Shown here: positions 1 through 11,045 of the stretch, piece after piece
Layout: each line of letters starts with the position of its first letter
Numbering within the stretch: position 1 is the first letter of the stretch
NCBI GenBank assembly: GCA_016709575.1
Contig: JADJMM010000009.1
Coordinates: 62,001-126,000, forward strand
DNA length: 64,000 nucleotides
Direction of reading: 5' to 3'
Origin: Sphingobacteriaceae bacterium
GTDB lineage: Bacteria > Bacteroidota > Bacteroidia > B-17B0 > Aurantibacillaceae
Translations under genes and position numbers: made by a program
The notes under the pieces: generated by a model
What the model was told of the DNA's origin: nothing
The model's input: only the letters and a program-made list of their open reading frames with translations
Databases searched by the model: none

Positions 1-1
1 T

Positions 2-1810
2 AATTGCAACGTTTGCAACACCGGCGACATTCACATTAACGGTATGGAAGGTCCGTACACTTTAATTTTAATTGATGGTATGCCAATTGTAAGCGGACTC
101 TCTTCCGTTTACGGTTTAATGGGAATTCCAGCGAGCATGATGGATCGTTTGGAAATTGCAAAAGGTCCAGCCGGAGCTTTGTATGGTTCTGAAGCAATGG
201 GAGGAACCATTAATTTAATTACAAAAAATCCTTCGCTCGCCCCAAAATTTTATGTCGATTATTTTGGGACTTCTTATTTGGAAAATAATTTAGATGTGAG
301 CACTAAAATAAAACTCGGAAAAAAAGCGAATCTATTGAGTGGCGTGAATGTATATTATTATGATTCACCTATTGATATAAATAATGACGGCTTTACTGAT
401 GTAACTTTGCAAAAAAGAATCTCTACGTTTAATAAAATTAAATTCAACAGAAAAGACAATCGTGAATTTAGTATTGCTGGTCGTTATGTTTATGAAGACC
501 GCTGGGGCGGACAAATGAATTGGGATAAAGAATTCAGAGGGGGCGATAGTGTTTATGGTGAAAGCATTTTTACAAACCGCGCTGAATTTATTTCGAAATA
601 CGAGTGGCCTGTAAAAGAAAAAATAATTACGCAGCTCTCTTATAATTTGCACGACCATGATTCGTATTATGGGAAAACGTCTTTCATGGCATTTCAATCT
701 ACCGCTTTTGCACAAACGTATTGGAATAAACAATTAGGAAAGAGAAAGCGTCATGATTTTTTAATGGGGGTTGCCTATAAAAATTTGTGGTTCGATGATA
801 ACTCAGCCGCTACTCAAAGTAAGGATGGAAAAGTAAATATTCCTGAAAACTCGAACACCCTTGGTTTGTTTTTGCAGAATGAAATCACTTTAGACACTTT
901 GTCGAAACACAAATTACTTCTTGGTTTTAGAGGCGATTATAATGAAGTGTACAAATTTATTCCTTCTCCCCGTATTGCTTACAAATGGGCGCCAAGCTAT
1001 AAGTTAATTTTCCGATTAAATTTCGGAACTGGTTTTAGAATTGTAAATGTGTTTACGGAAGACCACGCCGCTTTAACAGGCGCGCGTGAAGTTGTTTTTG
1101 TCAACAAAATAAAACCGGAACAATCTTATAACGGCTCATTAAATGTTGTGTATAAAATGAAGGCTACAAAAACCTCTATGATAATTTGGGATGCAAGCGT
1201 ATTCTATTATTATTTCGCTAATAAAATTTATGGCAATTATGATGTTGATCCGAACAAAGTGATTTACGATAATTTAAGTGGTTATGCTTTTTCACGTGGC
1301 GGATCATTAAACGCGTCTTTAGTAGGAACAGGAAATTTCAAATTTAATTTAGGTGCTACTTATGTCGATGTACAAAACATAACAAAAGACAGCACAGGAA
1401 AAGAAGTTGCTAGTTGGCAACTACAATCTCCGCGATGGAGCGGAAACATTATTCTTGGTTACACTTTCCCAAAGCAAAATATTAAGTTAGATGTCACCGG
1501 AAATTGGTACGGCCCGCAGCGTTTACCAACTTTACCAAACGATTACCGTCCGGAATACTCTCCTTGGTTTTGTTTATTGAACTTTCAAATCTCAAAAACG
1601 TTTAATGATAAATTTGAAATTTATTTAGGTGCAAAAAATATTTTGAACTTCTTACCGGAGAATCCAATCATGCGAGCGAATGACCCGTTTGACAAGAAAG
1701 TAGACAATGTAGTTGACAATCCCAACGGCTATACTTTCGATCCGTCGTATAATTACGCGCCTATACAAGGAATAAGAGTTTATGGCGGATTGAGATTAAC
1801 TCTGAATTGA
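2..1810 (+). CDS. TonB-dependent outer-membrane receptor, 5' end outside window
   Basis: Outer-membrane active transporter that imports a ligand using TonB energy; the ligand cannot be read from sequence. The frame is open from base 2, upstream of the first ATG at 44, so the signal peptide and start of the plug lie before the window. The plug domain is clear: a CxxC pair (CNVCNTGDIHINGM), then LILIDGMPIVSGL and the conserved GPAGALYGSEAMGGTINLITK-like block. From about residue 80 the protein alternates aromatic-rich strands typical of a 22-strand barrel and ends in GGLRLTLN. The CxxC before the plug is seen in a Bacteroidota receptor subgroup, but I would not assign a metal from it. The next gene is convergent. 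Confidence 0.9.
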   Translation, partial: NCNVCNTGDIHINGMEGPYTLILIDGMPIVSGLSSVYGLMGIPASMMDRLEIAKGPAGALYGSEAMGGTINLITKNPSLAPKFYVDYFGTSYLENNLDVSTKIKLGKKANLLSGVNVYYYDSPIDINNDGFTDVTLQKRISTFNKIKFNRKDNREFSIAGRYVYEDRWGGQMNWDKEFRGGDSVYGESIFTNRAEFISKYEWPVKEKIITQLSYNLHDHDSYYGKTSFMAFQSTAFAQTYWNKQLGKRKRHDFLMGVAYKNLWFDDNSAATQSKDGKVNIPENSNTLGLFLQNEITLDTLSKHKLLLGFRGDYNEVYKFIPSPRIAYKWAPSYKLIFRLNFGTGFRIVNVFTEDHAALTGAREVVFVNKIKPEQSYNGSLNVVYKMKATKTSMIIWDASVFYYYFANKIYGNYDVDPNKVIYDNLSGYAFSRGGSLNASLVGTGNFKFNLGATYVDVQNITKDSTGKEVASWQLQSPRWSGNIILGYTFPKQNIKLDVTGNWYGPQRLPTLPNDYRPEYSPWFCLLNFQISKTFNDKFEIYLGAKNILNFLPENPIMRANDPFDKKVDNVVDNPNGYTFDPSYNYAPIQGIRVYGGLRLTLN

Positions 1811-1834
1811 GACGTAAACCTCTGGGAGGGACGG

Positions 1835-1850
1835 TTTTGCTTTAGCAAAA
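1835..1850. repeat. inverted repeat between convergent genes
   Basis: Perfect 7-bp inverted repeat (TTTTGCT/AGCAAAA) with a 2-base loop in the 51-base gap between the convergent TonB receptor and caspase genes. Flanking G-rich words (gggaggg, ggggaggt) resemble a common intergenic repeat. It could serve as a weak bidirectional terminator. Confidence 0.4.
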
Positions 1851-1861
1851 TCGGGGAGGTG

Positions 1862-4800
1862 TCACCAAAGCTCGTAATCAAGCACCGTATTCTCCACCCG
1901 ATAAGTCGGTGTTTGTTTTCCGTTAGAAAGTTGATTTACTTCTTCGGCTACAAATTTTTGCAACTCGCTCAACATAATTTTTTGGTCTTTGTTGGCATCC
2001 GCTTTTCCCTTAGTCATGCCGTCAATTAAACAGTGTGTGAATAAACCGTTGTTCCATTTCTCGCCTTCAAAGGCCGCTTCTGTTCCCCCTGCTGAAGAAA
2101 TAATCGTTGCGCCGGAATTCTGACGTAAATCTGAGAAAATCGATTTCGACATTTCTAATGCAGTGCTCTGCACAAATGTTGTTCCTGAAATTCGGATATC
2201 GCGTTTATCTTTTTGAGGTTTATCATCGCCATCCATTTCATAAATGTCTTCATCTACTTCTCCACTAAAACAAGCATCCACAAACATTAATTTACGAATG
2301 GGTTTCATTTCTTTAAATAATTTCTCAAATTCTTTGAAGTTTACTGAATTAATTTTCGGATCCGTGAAATCTGTAAAGTAAGTAGGGAAGTAATAACTCA
2401 AATCATCATCTAAATAACCATGCCCAGCAAAAATACCATTACCACATCATTGATAGTGGACTTCGCAAAAAAGGCTTTTAATAGCTTTACCGAATCTGTA
2501 TTGAAGGATTGATTAAATAATTTCTTCACTTCAATTTTTCCAAATGATTTTGAGTTCACCATCGTTTTAGAAACGTCACTTGCGTCTTTTACAGCATATG
2601 ACAAATCAAATTTTGTATTCTTGAACTTTTCACTGGCAATCACTACTAAATATAAATTGGGTTTTACATTGCTTGTGTTATTAAATAAACGCGGCACACG
2701 GGGGGCTTCTAATCCTGCCTCGTCTTTTGCACTAAATTCGAAACGGTTAATGCCGGAAGCGCTTTCCAATTTTATTGTTTTTTCATAATGAGAACCTTGC
2801 TCTTCTGGAATTTTTTCAGTGAAAACCACTGTACCATTATTCAGAACATCTAATTGTTTTAATTTAGTGGCGCCTTTATTAATGCTGACGTTAAAACTTA
2901 CAGCGCCACCTTTTTCTTCTAGTAATTTTACATATTGAAATTCCGGTGCTGCCGAGAAATTAATATTGGTTCCTGGTTTTATTCCAAGAACGCGCATACG
3001 CTTTAAATACGCTGTTTCATAAGCTTTAATTAACGAACTGTCTTTACACCCAAAAGCACGCAAAACTTGGTGCGGTTGATTTAAATACGCATCAAACTGT
3101 TCGAAACTATAAATTTCACTCTGACGTTTAAAGCGGATGTTCTTAATAAAATCTTTTGACCCCATGTATTTGTAATCTGGAGTTATCATAAAAAAGTTAT
3201 CGTTCACCGCATTAGCCAACGAGCCGATTACCTTTTTCTTTTTTAAGTCGACAAACATGGCCAGTGAAGAAGATGAGCCGGTGATAATAACTTGTTCCAA
3301 TTCCTCAATAAAAAAACAATTCGGCATTAATATTTTGGAATCACTTAAATTAAAGATTTGCTCTCCTGTTTTATCAAATAGTTTGATATCTTTTCCCATT
3401 GCATCTCCAAGAGCAAAATAATTTCCGTTATCGCTGGTATAATGCATGGTTGGCATTTCTTTAGATTTAACCAGTGTTTTTGAAAGTTGTTCTGCGCCCG
3501 ACTCAGTATTGTATTCGGTGTACATACTTTCCTGCAAGTTATCTGTACTGCCAATATTATACCGTAAATACCAGATACAAATTTTGTTGCCATTATCTTT
3601 TATCTTAATGTCGTAAGGATAATACGTCTCAGCAAAATCTTTTACCACCTTTTTCGTTGTCATATCGATTTTTACAATAGCATTAACCGGCATGTCCACC
3701 TCTGTTCCGCTAAAGTTTTTCTTTTTGGTAATTTGTGAAGAGGTGTATAGAAATTTGTTATCAGGGCTCAATACAACGGGGGCTGTGACCAGCCAATTCT
3801 CGCTTTCGTATTCTGTCTTTTTACTTTTTCTATTTACGATTTTGAATTTTCCGGCATCGGGAACAAAGACTAAATCTTTTGTGAAATTTATTATTTTGTA
3901 TTGATTGCTTACTGCCAAAGAATACATTCCCGTATAAGTTTCCTCTGCCAGCGTTTTTAAATTGATAATGTGAAGAGAAGTGTAATCCGCATAATAGAAC
4001 TCGCCGTTTAAAAAACCGCTCGCTGCCGCAAATACATTTTTCTTAATGGTGCGGGTGTATTTCTTTTTAAGAATGTTATAAATAGAAAGATTAAAATTAG
4101 GATAAGCCTTTCCTGAAGAAACAACAACTTCTGAATCGCTTAAAAAGAACAAATTGTAAACGGATGAGGAATCTTTCCCGCTTGCATCTTTTATCTCCGC
4201 GTATTTGCTGAAGTTGTTTAAATCCCAAATATAGGCGGAGACATTTCCCTTGGTGTATAGCCAACGTTTATTAGGACTAATCCCCGCAAAGTAAATCGGA
4301 TTATCCATTGCGGGCCGTTCTGAAATGACTTGCATGTTATCAGTTCTGTAAATTCGTAAAGCTTTATAAGAAGTATATCCGTTTGTAATTAATCTTGTTC
4401 CTTCAGAAGAAAACTTAATGTGCTGAAAAATTCCTGGGGTTTGTTTTATAAGTTGTCCTGTTTTCAAATCAATGAATTTAATGCCCTTAATTGTTGCAAA
4501 CGCGGCTTGAGAAGAACCGGGATGTAAATCCATATCAAAAATATATTCTTCATTAAAGTTTTTGTTATCAGGATTTCTTAAGGCTTTCGGTTTGCGAAGG
4601 TATTGTTGGGTTTGCGGACTTGAATAATACGCCATGTATTGTTTCGGCATCATTACTTCGTAAATAATTTTATTGGTCTCAAGATTTAAAATAAAGAAAT
4701 TATCAGCTGTAGCGCAGAATAAAAGTGAATCACGAATTTTCAGACGCGTTACGCTGGCAATGTCATTAAGAATAGTTGTTGTTTGCGTGAGATTAGAAAC

Positions 4801-5400
4801 AGGATGTTTGATTAAAGAAGTAATTGTTCCGGATGAAATGGCTAAAACAACTTCCTGTTTTTTTGGAAATGCAGCGGCGTGTAAAACATAATCTGTAACC
4901 GGTAAATTGCTGGAAGAAATAGCTTTTTTCTCATTCACGTCAAACAACAAACTAAACGAACCGATGCTAATGTATGCTGTATTTCCTTTTCCTGTAAAGA
5001 AGCAGCCGCTAATTGGTAAGCTTCCATAATACTCACTGTTAGGCTGACCTTTAATTAACTCGGCGGTGTTAGATTTAAAAAACAATTCTAATTTTTGGTC
5101 TTTAAAACTATAAACCAACAATTCGTTATTAGCACACACCATTAATAGATCTCCGGCGGGATTTATGGATAAATTTTTTGCTAGGTAAGGCAAATCAACT
5201 TCATCAATAATTTCAGAAGTCTCGGTATTTAAAACACTCAGCGCATTTGAAACAACAACAAAATGTTTTTCTCCGGGTAAGAACTGAACAAAATCCATAT
5301 ATGAAAAGCCAAAATCTTTAGGGATAATGATTTTTATGTCCTGTAGCTGAGAGAAAGAAAATATTGGACAAAGTATAAGAAGAAAGAATAGGCGTTTCAT
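1862..5400 (-). CDS. secreted WD40-like/caspase-family peptidase, one frameshift
   Basis: Large exported protein of about 1,180 residues: signal peptide (MKRLFFLLILCPIFSFS), a long beta-propeller-like region of WD40-type repeats to about residue 700, a linker, then a C-terminal caspase-like (C14) domain. The catalytic His lies in AGHGY and the Cys in FVDACFSGE, so the dyad is present. The frame breaks between them: an A5 run at 2429-2433 (T5 on the coding strand) needs one more base to read VVMVFFAGHGYLDDD. As given, the first part ends VFLLGMVI-stop after 996 residues and the rest is open from 2401 to 1862. Target unknown. Stands alone, convergent with the TonB receptor and divergent from the TPM gene. 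Confidence 0.82.
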
Positions 5401-5449
5401 TAAATCAAAGGTATAAGAAATTTGATTGTTTTTGTATATTTACAACAAG

Positions 5450-6325
5450 ATGTTAAAGAAGCTTTATTTCATATTCCTATTCTTACCCATTTTTCTTGGG
5501 GCGCAAAACTATCCTGCTAAGCCTAGTAATTATGTGACTGATGAAACCGGCACTTTAACACAGGAACAGCAGAACGCGTTAAATGCTAAACTTAAAACAT
5601 TTGAGGATACAACTACCAATCAGATTTTTGTTTACATGACAGCTTCGCTTAACGGAAGCGACCTTGAACAATTAAGCGAGGAAATTTTTCACAATTGGAA
5701 AATCGGACAAAAAGGAAAAAACAATGGTGTACTGATTGCTCTTTTTAAAGACGATCGTAAATTCAGAATTCAAACGGGTTATGGTTTGGAAGGCTCACTG
5801 CCGGATTTGTTGACTAAACGAATTCAGGATAATGATATGCGCCCGCTTTTTAAGCAAGGTGATTATTTTGGTGGTATAAATGCGGGAATAGATTTGCTCG
5901 CTTATTATTCTAGTCACGAATTTAACCCTGGTTTAATAAAAGAACAAGCACAAGCAGCGCCTGAAGAAGTTGATTATGGAAAAGGTACATCAGGCGTGTT
6001 GATTGGTTACGGAATAAATTTGATTTTACTTTTGATATTGTGTTTGGTACTCTATGGTAAATCAGCAAAAAAACGAAGCAGTACTGCAACAACCATTTGG
6101 CTGATTATAGGAATAGTTCTCGCCTTAATCCCATGCCTTGGAGGAATTATAATTTTTGTAATGTGTGCTTTACTTGCAAACTTAAAAAGCAGTGGTGGTT
6201 TTTCTAGCGGCGGTTCTTCCTGGAGTAGTTCTGACTCTTCTTCTTCATGGAGTTCATCTTCTTCTGATTTTGGAGGAGGCGGTGGCGGTGATTCTGGTGG
6301 CGGAGGAAGTAGTTCGGATTGGTAA
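5450..6325 (+). CDS. TPM domain protein with Gly/Ser-rich tail
   Basis: TPM (YgcG/TPM_phosphatase) family protein. The ATG at 5450 is preferred over a TTG at 5426 because it directly begins a signal peptide (MLKKLYFIFLFLPIFLGAQ). The TPM domain spans roughly residues 25-150 (YVTDETGTL; NNGVLIALF; FRIQTGYGLEGSLPD). Two membrane segments follow near residues 180-235. The protein ends in a low-complexity Ser/Gly tail (GGFSSGGSSWSSS...GGGGGGDSGGGG), common in this family. Function in Bacteroidota is unknown; membrane association is inferred. Confidence 0.8.
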   Translation: MLKKLYFIFLFLPIFLGAQNYPAKPSNYVTDETGTLTQEQQNALNAKLKTFEDTTTNQIFVYMTASLNGSDLEQLSEEIFHNWKIGQKGKNNGVLIALFKDDRKFRIQTGYGLEGSLPDLLTKRIQDNDMRPLFKQGDYFGGINAGIDLLAYYSSHEFNPGLIKEQAQAAPEEVDYGKGTSGVLIGYGINLILLLILCLVLYGKSAKKRSSTATTIWLIIGIVLALIPCLGGIIIFVMCALLANLKSSGGFSSGGSSWSSSDSSSSWSSSSSDFGGGGGGDSGGGGSSSDW

Positions 6326-6327
6326 CT

Positions 6328-6723
6328 CTACTTCAAATCTATTTGAAATACGTCTTCAATTTTTACTTTATACGCCGCGTTAGCTTTTAGAATAACTTTT
6401 TTCTTGAGTTTACCTTTGGAAGAATACTTGGCAATTTGCGCCGTACCCATTTCACGATTGTTCTGAAGATCTTCTTCTTCAGACATCGCTCTGTCTAAAA
6501 GCTTTGAAATATTTTTGAATGTATCTTTTGTAATTTCTGTCTTTTTAGCTTTCCCGCCACTGTAAGTTCCGCTTGAACTTTCTTCCGGATTAACCGGCGT
6601 GTACACTAATTTCTTTTCATCGAGTGTGTAACTGTTGGAGTTTCCATCAGAATAAACGTAATAAGCTTGAGCATGTCCTTTAAACAGAAATGCCATAAAT
6701 GATAAGAGAAATAATTTTTTCAT
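6328..6723 (-). CDS. secreted protein of unknown function
   Basis: 131 residues with a signal peptide (MKKLFLLSFMAFLFKGHAQA) and a short hydrophilic body containing a Ser-rich patch (EESSSGTYSGGKAKK). I do not recognise the family. It lies just downstream of hutU on the same strand (11 bases apart), so it may be cotranscribed, and is convergent with the TPM gene. Nothing in the sequence points to a histidine-degradation role. Confidence 0.65.
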   Translation of the reverse strand: MKKLFLLSFMAFLFKGHAQAYYVYSDGNSNSYTLDEKKLVYTPVNPEESSSGTYSGGKAKKTEITKDTFKNISKLLDRAMSEEEDLQNNREMGTAQIAKYSSKGKLKKKVILKANAAYKVKIEDVFQIDLK

Positions 6724-6734
6724 AATATGTGTTT

Positions 6735-8746
6735 TTAAAACAAATTGTCTAATGTTTTTTCATCCACTAAATTCGGAAGAGTAACTTTTAAATTTGGTGT
6801 ACGCTCCATTTCACGTTTAATCGCGAATAAGGCTTCTTTGTTTCGTGCCCAACTTCTTCTGGCTATTCCATTATTCACATCCCAGAATAACATTTGTTTT
6901 AATCTTCTGTCAGCATCAACGCTTCCGTCTAACACCAAGCCAAAGCCGCCGTTAATTACTTCGCCCCAACCAACACCGCCGCCGTTGTGTAAACTTATCC
7001 AAGTGGCGCCACGAAACGCATCCCCGACAAAATTTTGTACAGCCATGTCGGCTGTGAATTTAGAACCATCGTAAATGTTTGATGTTTCTCTGTAAGGAGA
7101 ATCTGTTCCGCTTACATCATGATGATCTCTTCCTAAAACAACAGGTGCTGTAATTTTTCCCTCTGCAATCGCTTTGTTTATCGCTTCTGCAATTTTTACA
7201 CGCGCCTCACTATCTGCGTATAAAATACGCGCTTGTGAACCAACCACTAAATTATTTTTCATCGCATCGCGAATCCAAACGATATTATCACTCAGCTGTT
7301 GTTTAATTTCTTCGGGAGCAGTTTTGTGCATGTCTTCTAAAACTCCTAATGCAATTTCATCTGTTTTGCGTAAATCATTTTCACTTGCACTTGTATAAAC
7401 CCAACGGAATGGACCGAATCCATAATCAAAACACATTGGACCTAAAATATCCTGAACGTATGAATTGTATTTGAATTCATCTTTCGAGTTTTTCTTAAAC
7501 ACATCTCCTCCTGCGCGCGACACTTCTAATAAAAATGCATTTCCGTAATCGAAGAAGTACATTCCTTTCGCATGTAATGTGTTCACGGCATTAATATGAC
7601 GCACTAAAGTTTTCTGAACTTCAGTTTTAAATTGTGCAGGGTTCTCTGCCATCATTTTATTGCTTTCCTCCAATGAAAAACCAGCTGGATAATACCCGCC
7701 CGCCCAAGGATTATGTAATGATGTTTGATCAGAACCAATATCAACTTTAATATTTTCTTTTACTAAGCGCTCCCACAAATCAACCACATTTCCCTGATAG
7801 GCTAACGAAACAGCTTCTTTGTCCGTAACCGCTTTTTTAATTCTTGGAATTAAACTATCTAAACTATCAAAAACTTCATCCACCCATTTTTGTGAATGAC
7901 GAGTGTTGACTGCTTTCGGATTTATTTCTGCAGTTACTGAAACTAATCCTGCAATACGCGCCGCTTTTGGTTGAGCGCCACTCATGCCACCTAGTCCTGC
8001 GGTAATAAATAATTTTCCTTTTCTATCTTCTTCTGATTTTGAAATTTTACGAGCAGCGTTCATTACTGTAATGGTTGTGCCATGAACAATGCCTTGCGGA
8101 CCAATATACATAAAGAACCCGCAGTCATTTGTCCGTATTGCGTTACGCCTAGTGCATTAAACTTTTCCCAATCATCCGGTTTGCTGTAATTCGGAATCAT
8201 CATTCCATTCGTTACAACAACACGCGGCGCATCTTTGTGTGATGGAAATAATCCCATTGGGTGACCACTGTATAAAACTAAAGTTTGTTCATCTGTCATT
8301 GCCGACAAATACTGCATCGTCAATAAATATTGTGCCCAATTTTGAAACACAGAACCGTTGCCGCCATAAGTAATTAATTCGTGTGGATGTTGTGCAACCG
8401 CATAATCTAAATTATTACTAAGCATGTGCATAATAGCAGCAGCTTGTTTGCTTTGATGAGGATAATCGTTAATTGGTCGCGCGTAAATTTTGTAATGGGG
8501 ACGGAAACGATACATGTAAATTCGTCCATAAGTTTTTAACTCTTCCGCAAATTCTTTTGCTAAAACAGAATGATGTTTTGAATCAAAATAACGCAAGGCA
8601 TTTCTAATCGCTAATTTTTTTTCGTCAGCACTTAAAATATCTTTACGCTTAGGCGCGTGATTGATTGTTGTCTCGTATGGTTTTGTATTCGGAAGTTCTG
8701 ATGGAATTCCTTCCGATACTTTTTTCTTAAACTCTTCTGCTGTCAT
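6735..8746 (-). CDS. hutU: urocanate hydratase, one frameshift
   Basis: Converts urocanate to imidazolonepropionate, the second step of histidine degradation, using tightly bound NAD+. About 670 residues when joined, the long Bacteroidota form. Conserved blocks include the N-terminal ITYGGNGSVFQNWAQY, the junction MTAGS-F-MYIGPQGIVHGTT, FITAGLGGMSGAQPKAA, DQTSLHNPWAGGYYP, VLGRDHHDVSGTDSPYRETS and the Gly-rich NGGGVGWGEVINGGFG. The frame breaks at a short A/T run at 8112-8114, where one more T restores SFMYIGPQ. No other hut gene is in view. Confidence 0.9.
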
Positions 8747-8778
8747 TTCAGTACTAATATAATGTATTTCACTAAATA

Positions 8779-8958
8779 CTATTTGTCTTCTTTTTTATCT
8801 TTGTCGAACTTCCCCGTTTTCACATTATAGCTATATGGACAATGTTTACAGCCGTTTTTACAACAAAACCCTCGTTTTAAAAGGTATTTCTCAGTAAAAA
8901 TCACATAGCCTTCAGGGCTCAGGTAATAATCATCGGGGTCTAATTCCTTATTAAACAT
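8779..8958 (-). CDS. DUF5522-like cysteine-rich miniprotein
   Basis: A 59-residue ORF starting at the ATG at 8958. It reads EGYVIFTEKYLLKRG followed by FCCKNGCKHCPYSYN, a compact CC-x3-C-x2-C motif matching the DUF5522 family found across Bacteroidota and in some eukaryotic proteins. The four clustered cysteines suggest a metal or Fe-S site; this is inference and no function is established. It lies 32 bases upstream of hutU on the same strand. Confidence 0.75.
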   Translation of the reverse strand: MFNKELDPDDYYLSPEGYVIFTEKYLLKRGFCCKNGCKHCPYSYNVKTGKFDKDKKEDK

Positions 8959-9015
8959 GCTACAAAAATACGATTAGCAGGCACAATGAGAAAAGAAATT
9001 GTTAGTTTTGTATCA

Positions 9016-10164
9016 ATGAGAATCAACCTTTCCAGCCTTTATTTACTTGTATTCATTTTTTTAGTGTGGAATTTACAAGCACAAGATACTTTACCTAAGA
9101 AAAAAGCATTAGTTATTGAGAGGGATTCCGCTACACTTTTTGGTCATATTGGTATTAATGATGGCGCAAGCGATGAAGCGAAATTATTGATTGGGGGTTA
9201 TGTCAGCGCCTATTACGCTTATTATACTGACGAAATTACTAACAACGGATTAGTACAAATTCCGGTGATGGCCCCGCGCAATAAAGAGTTTGGTTTAAAC
9301 ATGGCATTGCTATCAATGCAATACAGCAGTAAAAACGTACGCGGTAATTTTGGTCTGCAGTTTGGGGATATTCCAAAAGCAATTTGGCCAACTGAATTTA
9401 ATATGATACAAGAAGCAAACGCAGGCGTTCGTTTAATAAAAGGACTTTGGTTCGACGCGGGTGTTTTCCGTTCACATATTGGAGTCGAAAGTATTCAGCC
9501 AAGAGAAAACATCACATCGAGTACTTCTTTGGTAAATAATTATGAGCCTTATTATTTTTCAGGCGCAAAGCTGACATACGTTTTAAATTCTAAATTGTCA
9601 TTACAAGTAAACGCATTTAATAGCTTCAATACAATTACAGAAACTAATAAAGATAAGTTGTTTGGTTTCTCAGCGGTATATGATCGAAACGAAAAAATTT
9701 CAATCACCTATAATTTTTTAACCGGTGATGAAAGCGCAGATACGGTTATTCTTAAACAACGTCGGTATTATAATAACATTTACGCAACCATAAAGCTGAA
9801 AAAATTTATTTTAGCTCTTGAAGCAAATTATGGCTGGCAGGAAAACTCTATGTTAAAAAACATGAACGGAACAGCAAGTTTATATAGTGGTTTAATTGTA
9901 GCGAGATACCAGTTCGTAAAAAAGTCGGCTTTATATGTTAGAGGAGAATATTTATCAGACCCTGATTGTATTGTAACAGGCGCGTTAAATTTCGGCAACA
10001 ATGTAATGGGTACAACTGCCGGCGTAGAATACAAACCATATAAGAATGTTGCTTTAAGTATAGAGGGAAGAGTATTGCAGTCGGACAAAACAGTTTTTAA
10101 AGAAAGTAATTATAAAGTAAACCAACGTTACGAATCCATCTTTTGTTTAGACGTTTCTTTTTAA
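9016..10164 (+). CDS. outer-membrane beta-barrel (porin-like) protein
   Basis: About 382 residues with a signal peptide (MRINLSSLYLLVFIFLVWNLQAQ). The body has alternating aromatic/polar strands (GGYVSAYYAYYTDE, NFGLQFGDIPKAIWP, YEPYYFSGAKLTYVL) and a terminal aromatic (CLDVSF), as in outer-membrane barrels of the BBP2/porin type. An in-frame ATG at 8986 would add 10 residues, but the -7-like box TAGTTTTG (9003-9010) lies after it, so I prefer 9016. The stop overlaps the murI start (TAATG). Substrate unknown. Confidence 0.78.
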   Translation: MRINLSSLYLLVFIFLVWNLQAQDTLPKKKALVIERDSATLFGHIGINDGASDEAKLLIGGYVSAYYAYYTDEITNNGLVQIPVMAPRNKEFGLNMALLSMQYSSKNVRGNFGLQFGDIPKAIWPTEFNMIQEANAGVRLIKGLWFDAGVFRSHIGVESIQPRENITSSTSLVNNYEPYYFSGAKLTYVLNSKLSLQVNAFNSFNTITETNKDKLFGFSAVYDRNEKISITYNFLTGDESADTVILKQRRYYNNIYATIKLKKFILALEANYGWQENSMLKNMNGTASLYSGLIVARYQFVKKSALYVRGEYLSDPDCIVTGALNFGNNVMGTTAGVEYKPYKNVALSIEGRVLQSDKTVFKESNYKVNQRYESIFCLDVSF

Positions 10165-10997
10165 TGAGCGAGAAGAAAGCATATAATCCTATTGGTGTTT
10201 TTGATTCTGGATACGGAGGGTTAACTGTTTTGAAAGAAATTGTAAAAGAATTACCGCAATATGATTATTTGTACTTAGGAGATAATGCCCGTGCTCCTTA
10301 TGGCTCCAGAAGTTTTGATGAAGTTTATAATTTGACTTTAGAATGCGTGAAACAACTTTTTGATAAAGGTTGTCATTTAGTAATTCTCGCTTGCAACACC
10401 GCTTCTGCAAAAGCATTAAGAAACGTCCAGCAAAAAGATTTACCACTAATTGCACCCGACAGAAGAGTGCTCGGCGTTATTCGTCCGACAACAGAATTGG
10501 TTGGCAATTACTCTACGACAAAACATATTGGTGTATTAGGAACAACAGGAACAGTTTTATCACAATCCTATCCAATTGAAATTGCGAAGTTTTTTCCTGA
10601 GGTGAAAGTATATCAAGAGGCTTGTCCACTTTGGGTACCGATGGTAGAGAACAACGAATACAATACACCGGAATCAGATGCCATTATAAAACAACACATT
10701 GATAATTTAATGAGTCGTTCACCAAAAATTGATACCATAATTTTAGGATGTACGCATTATCCCTTACTAAAAGATCAAATCAAAAAGTTCTTACCTGAAA
10801 ACTTTACTTTGCTGTCTCAAGGCGATATTGTTGCGAAAGGTTTAGCAGATTATTTAAAACGTCACCAGGAAATGGACGCTAAATGTTCTAAAGGAAATAC
10901 AATAGAATTTTTAACCACAGGCGACACCAACAATTTTGATATCCACGCCGGAAAGTTTTTTGGAAAAGAAATTAAATCGAAGCATCTTCAACTTTAG
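10164..10997 (+). CDS. murI: glutamate racemase
   Basis: Interconverts L- and D-glutamate for peptidoglycan synthesis in the cytoplasm. The N-terminal IGVFDSGYGGLTVLKEI carries the catalytic Asp/Ser region, LACNTASAKALR the first catalytic Cys, and ILGCTHYPLL the second catalytic Cys with its His. Length (277 residues) is normal. The ATG at 10164 overlaps the stop of the porin gene, so the two are probably cotranscribed. Longer upstream starts would run into the porin gene. Confidence 0.95.
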   Translation: MSEKKAYNPIGVFDSGYGGLTVLKEIVKELPQYDYLYLGDNARAPYGSRSFDEVYNLTLECVKQLFDKGCHLVILACNTASAKALRNVQQKDLPLIAPDRRVLGVIRPTTELVGNYSTTKHIGVLGTTGTVLSQSYPIEIAKFFPEVKVYQEACPLWVPMVENNEYNTPESDAIIKQHIDNLMSRSPKIDTIILGCTHYPLLKDQIKKFLPENFTLLSQGDIVAKGLADYLKRHQEMDAKCSKGNTIEFLTTGDTNNFDIHAGKFFGKEIKSKHLQL

Positions 10998-11007
10998 CCA
11001 AATTACG

Positions 11008-11038
11008 CAGATTTTCGCGGATTATCTGTGTTAATCTG
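11008..11038. repeat. degenerate intergenic repeat
   Basis: The words CGCAGATTTTCGCGGAT and ATCTGTGTTAATCTG form an imperfect dyad (CAGATT/AATCTG arms) in the gap between convergent murI and the carbonic anhydrase-like gene. This matches a repeat style often scattered between Bacteroidota genes; it could act as a bidirectional terminator. Confidence 0.35.
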
Positions 11039-11045
11039 AAAATGG

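Noticed and set aside
2429..2433. Programmed frameshift in the caspase gene
   Set aside because: The break is a single short homopolymer loss like many others in the window; no slippery heptamer with a downstream structure stands out.
6192..6383. ORF of 63 residues over the TPM C-terminus
   Set aside because: It is a shadow of the Gly/Ser-rich coding repeat in another frame.
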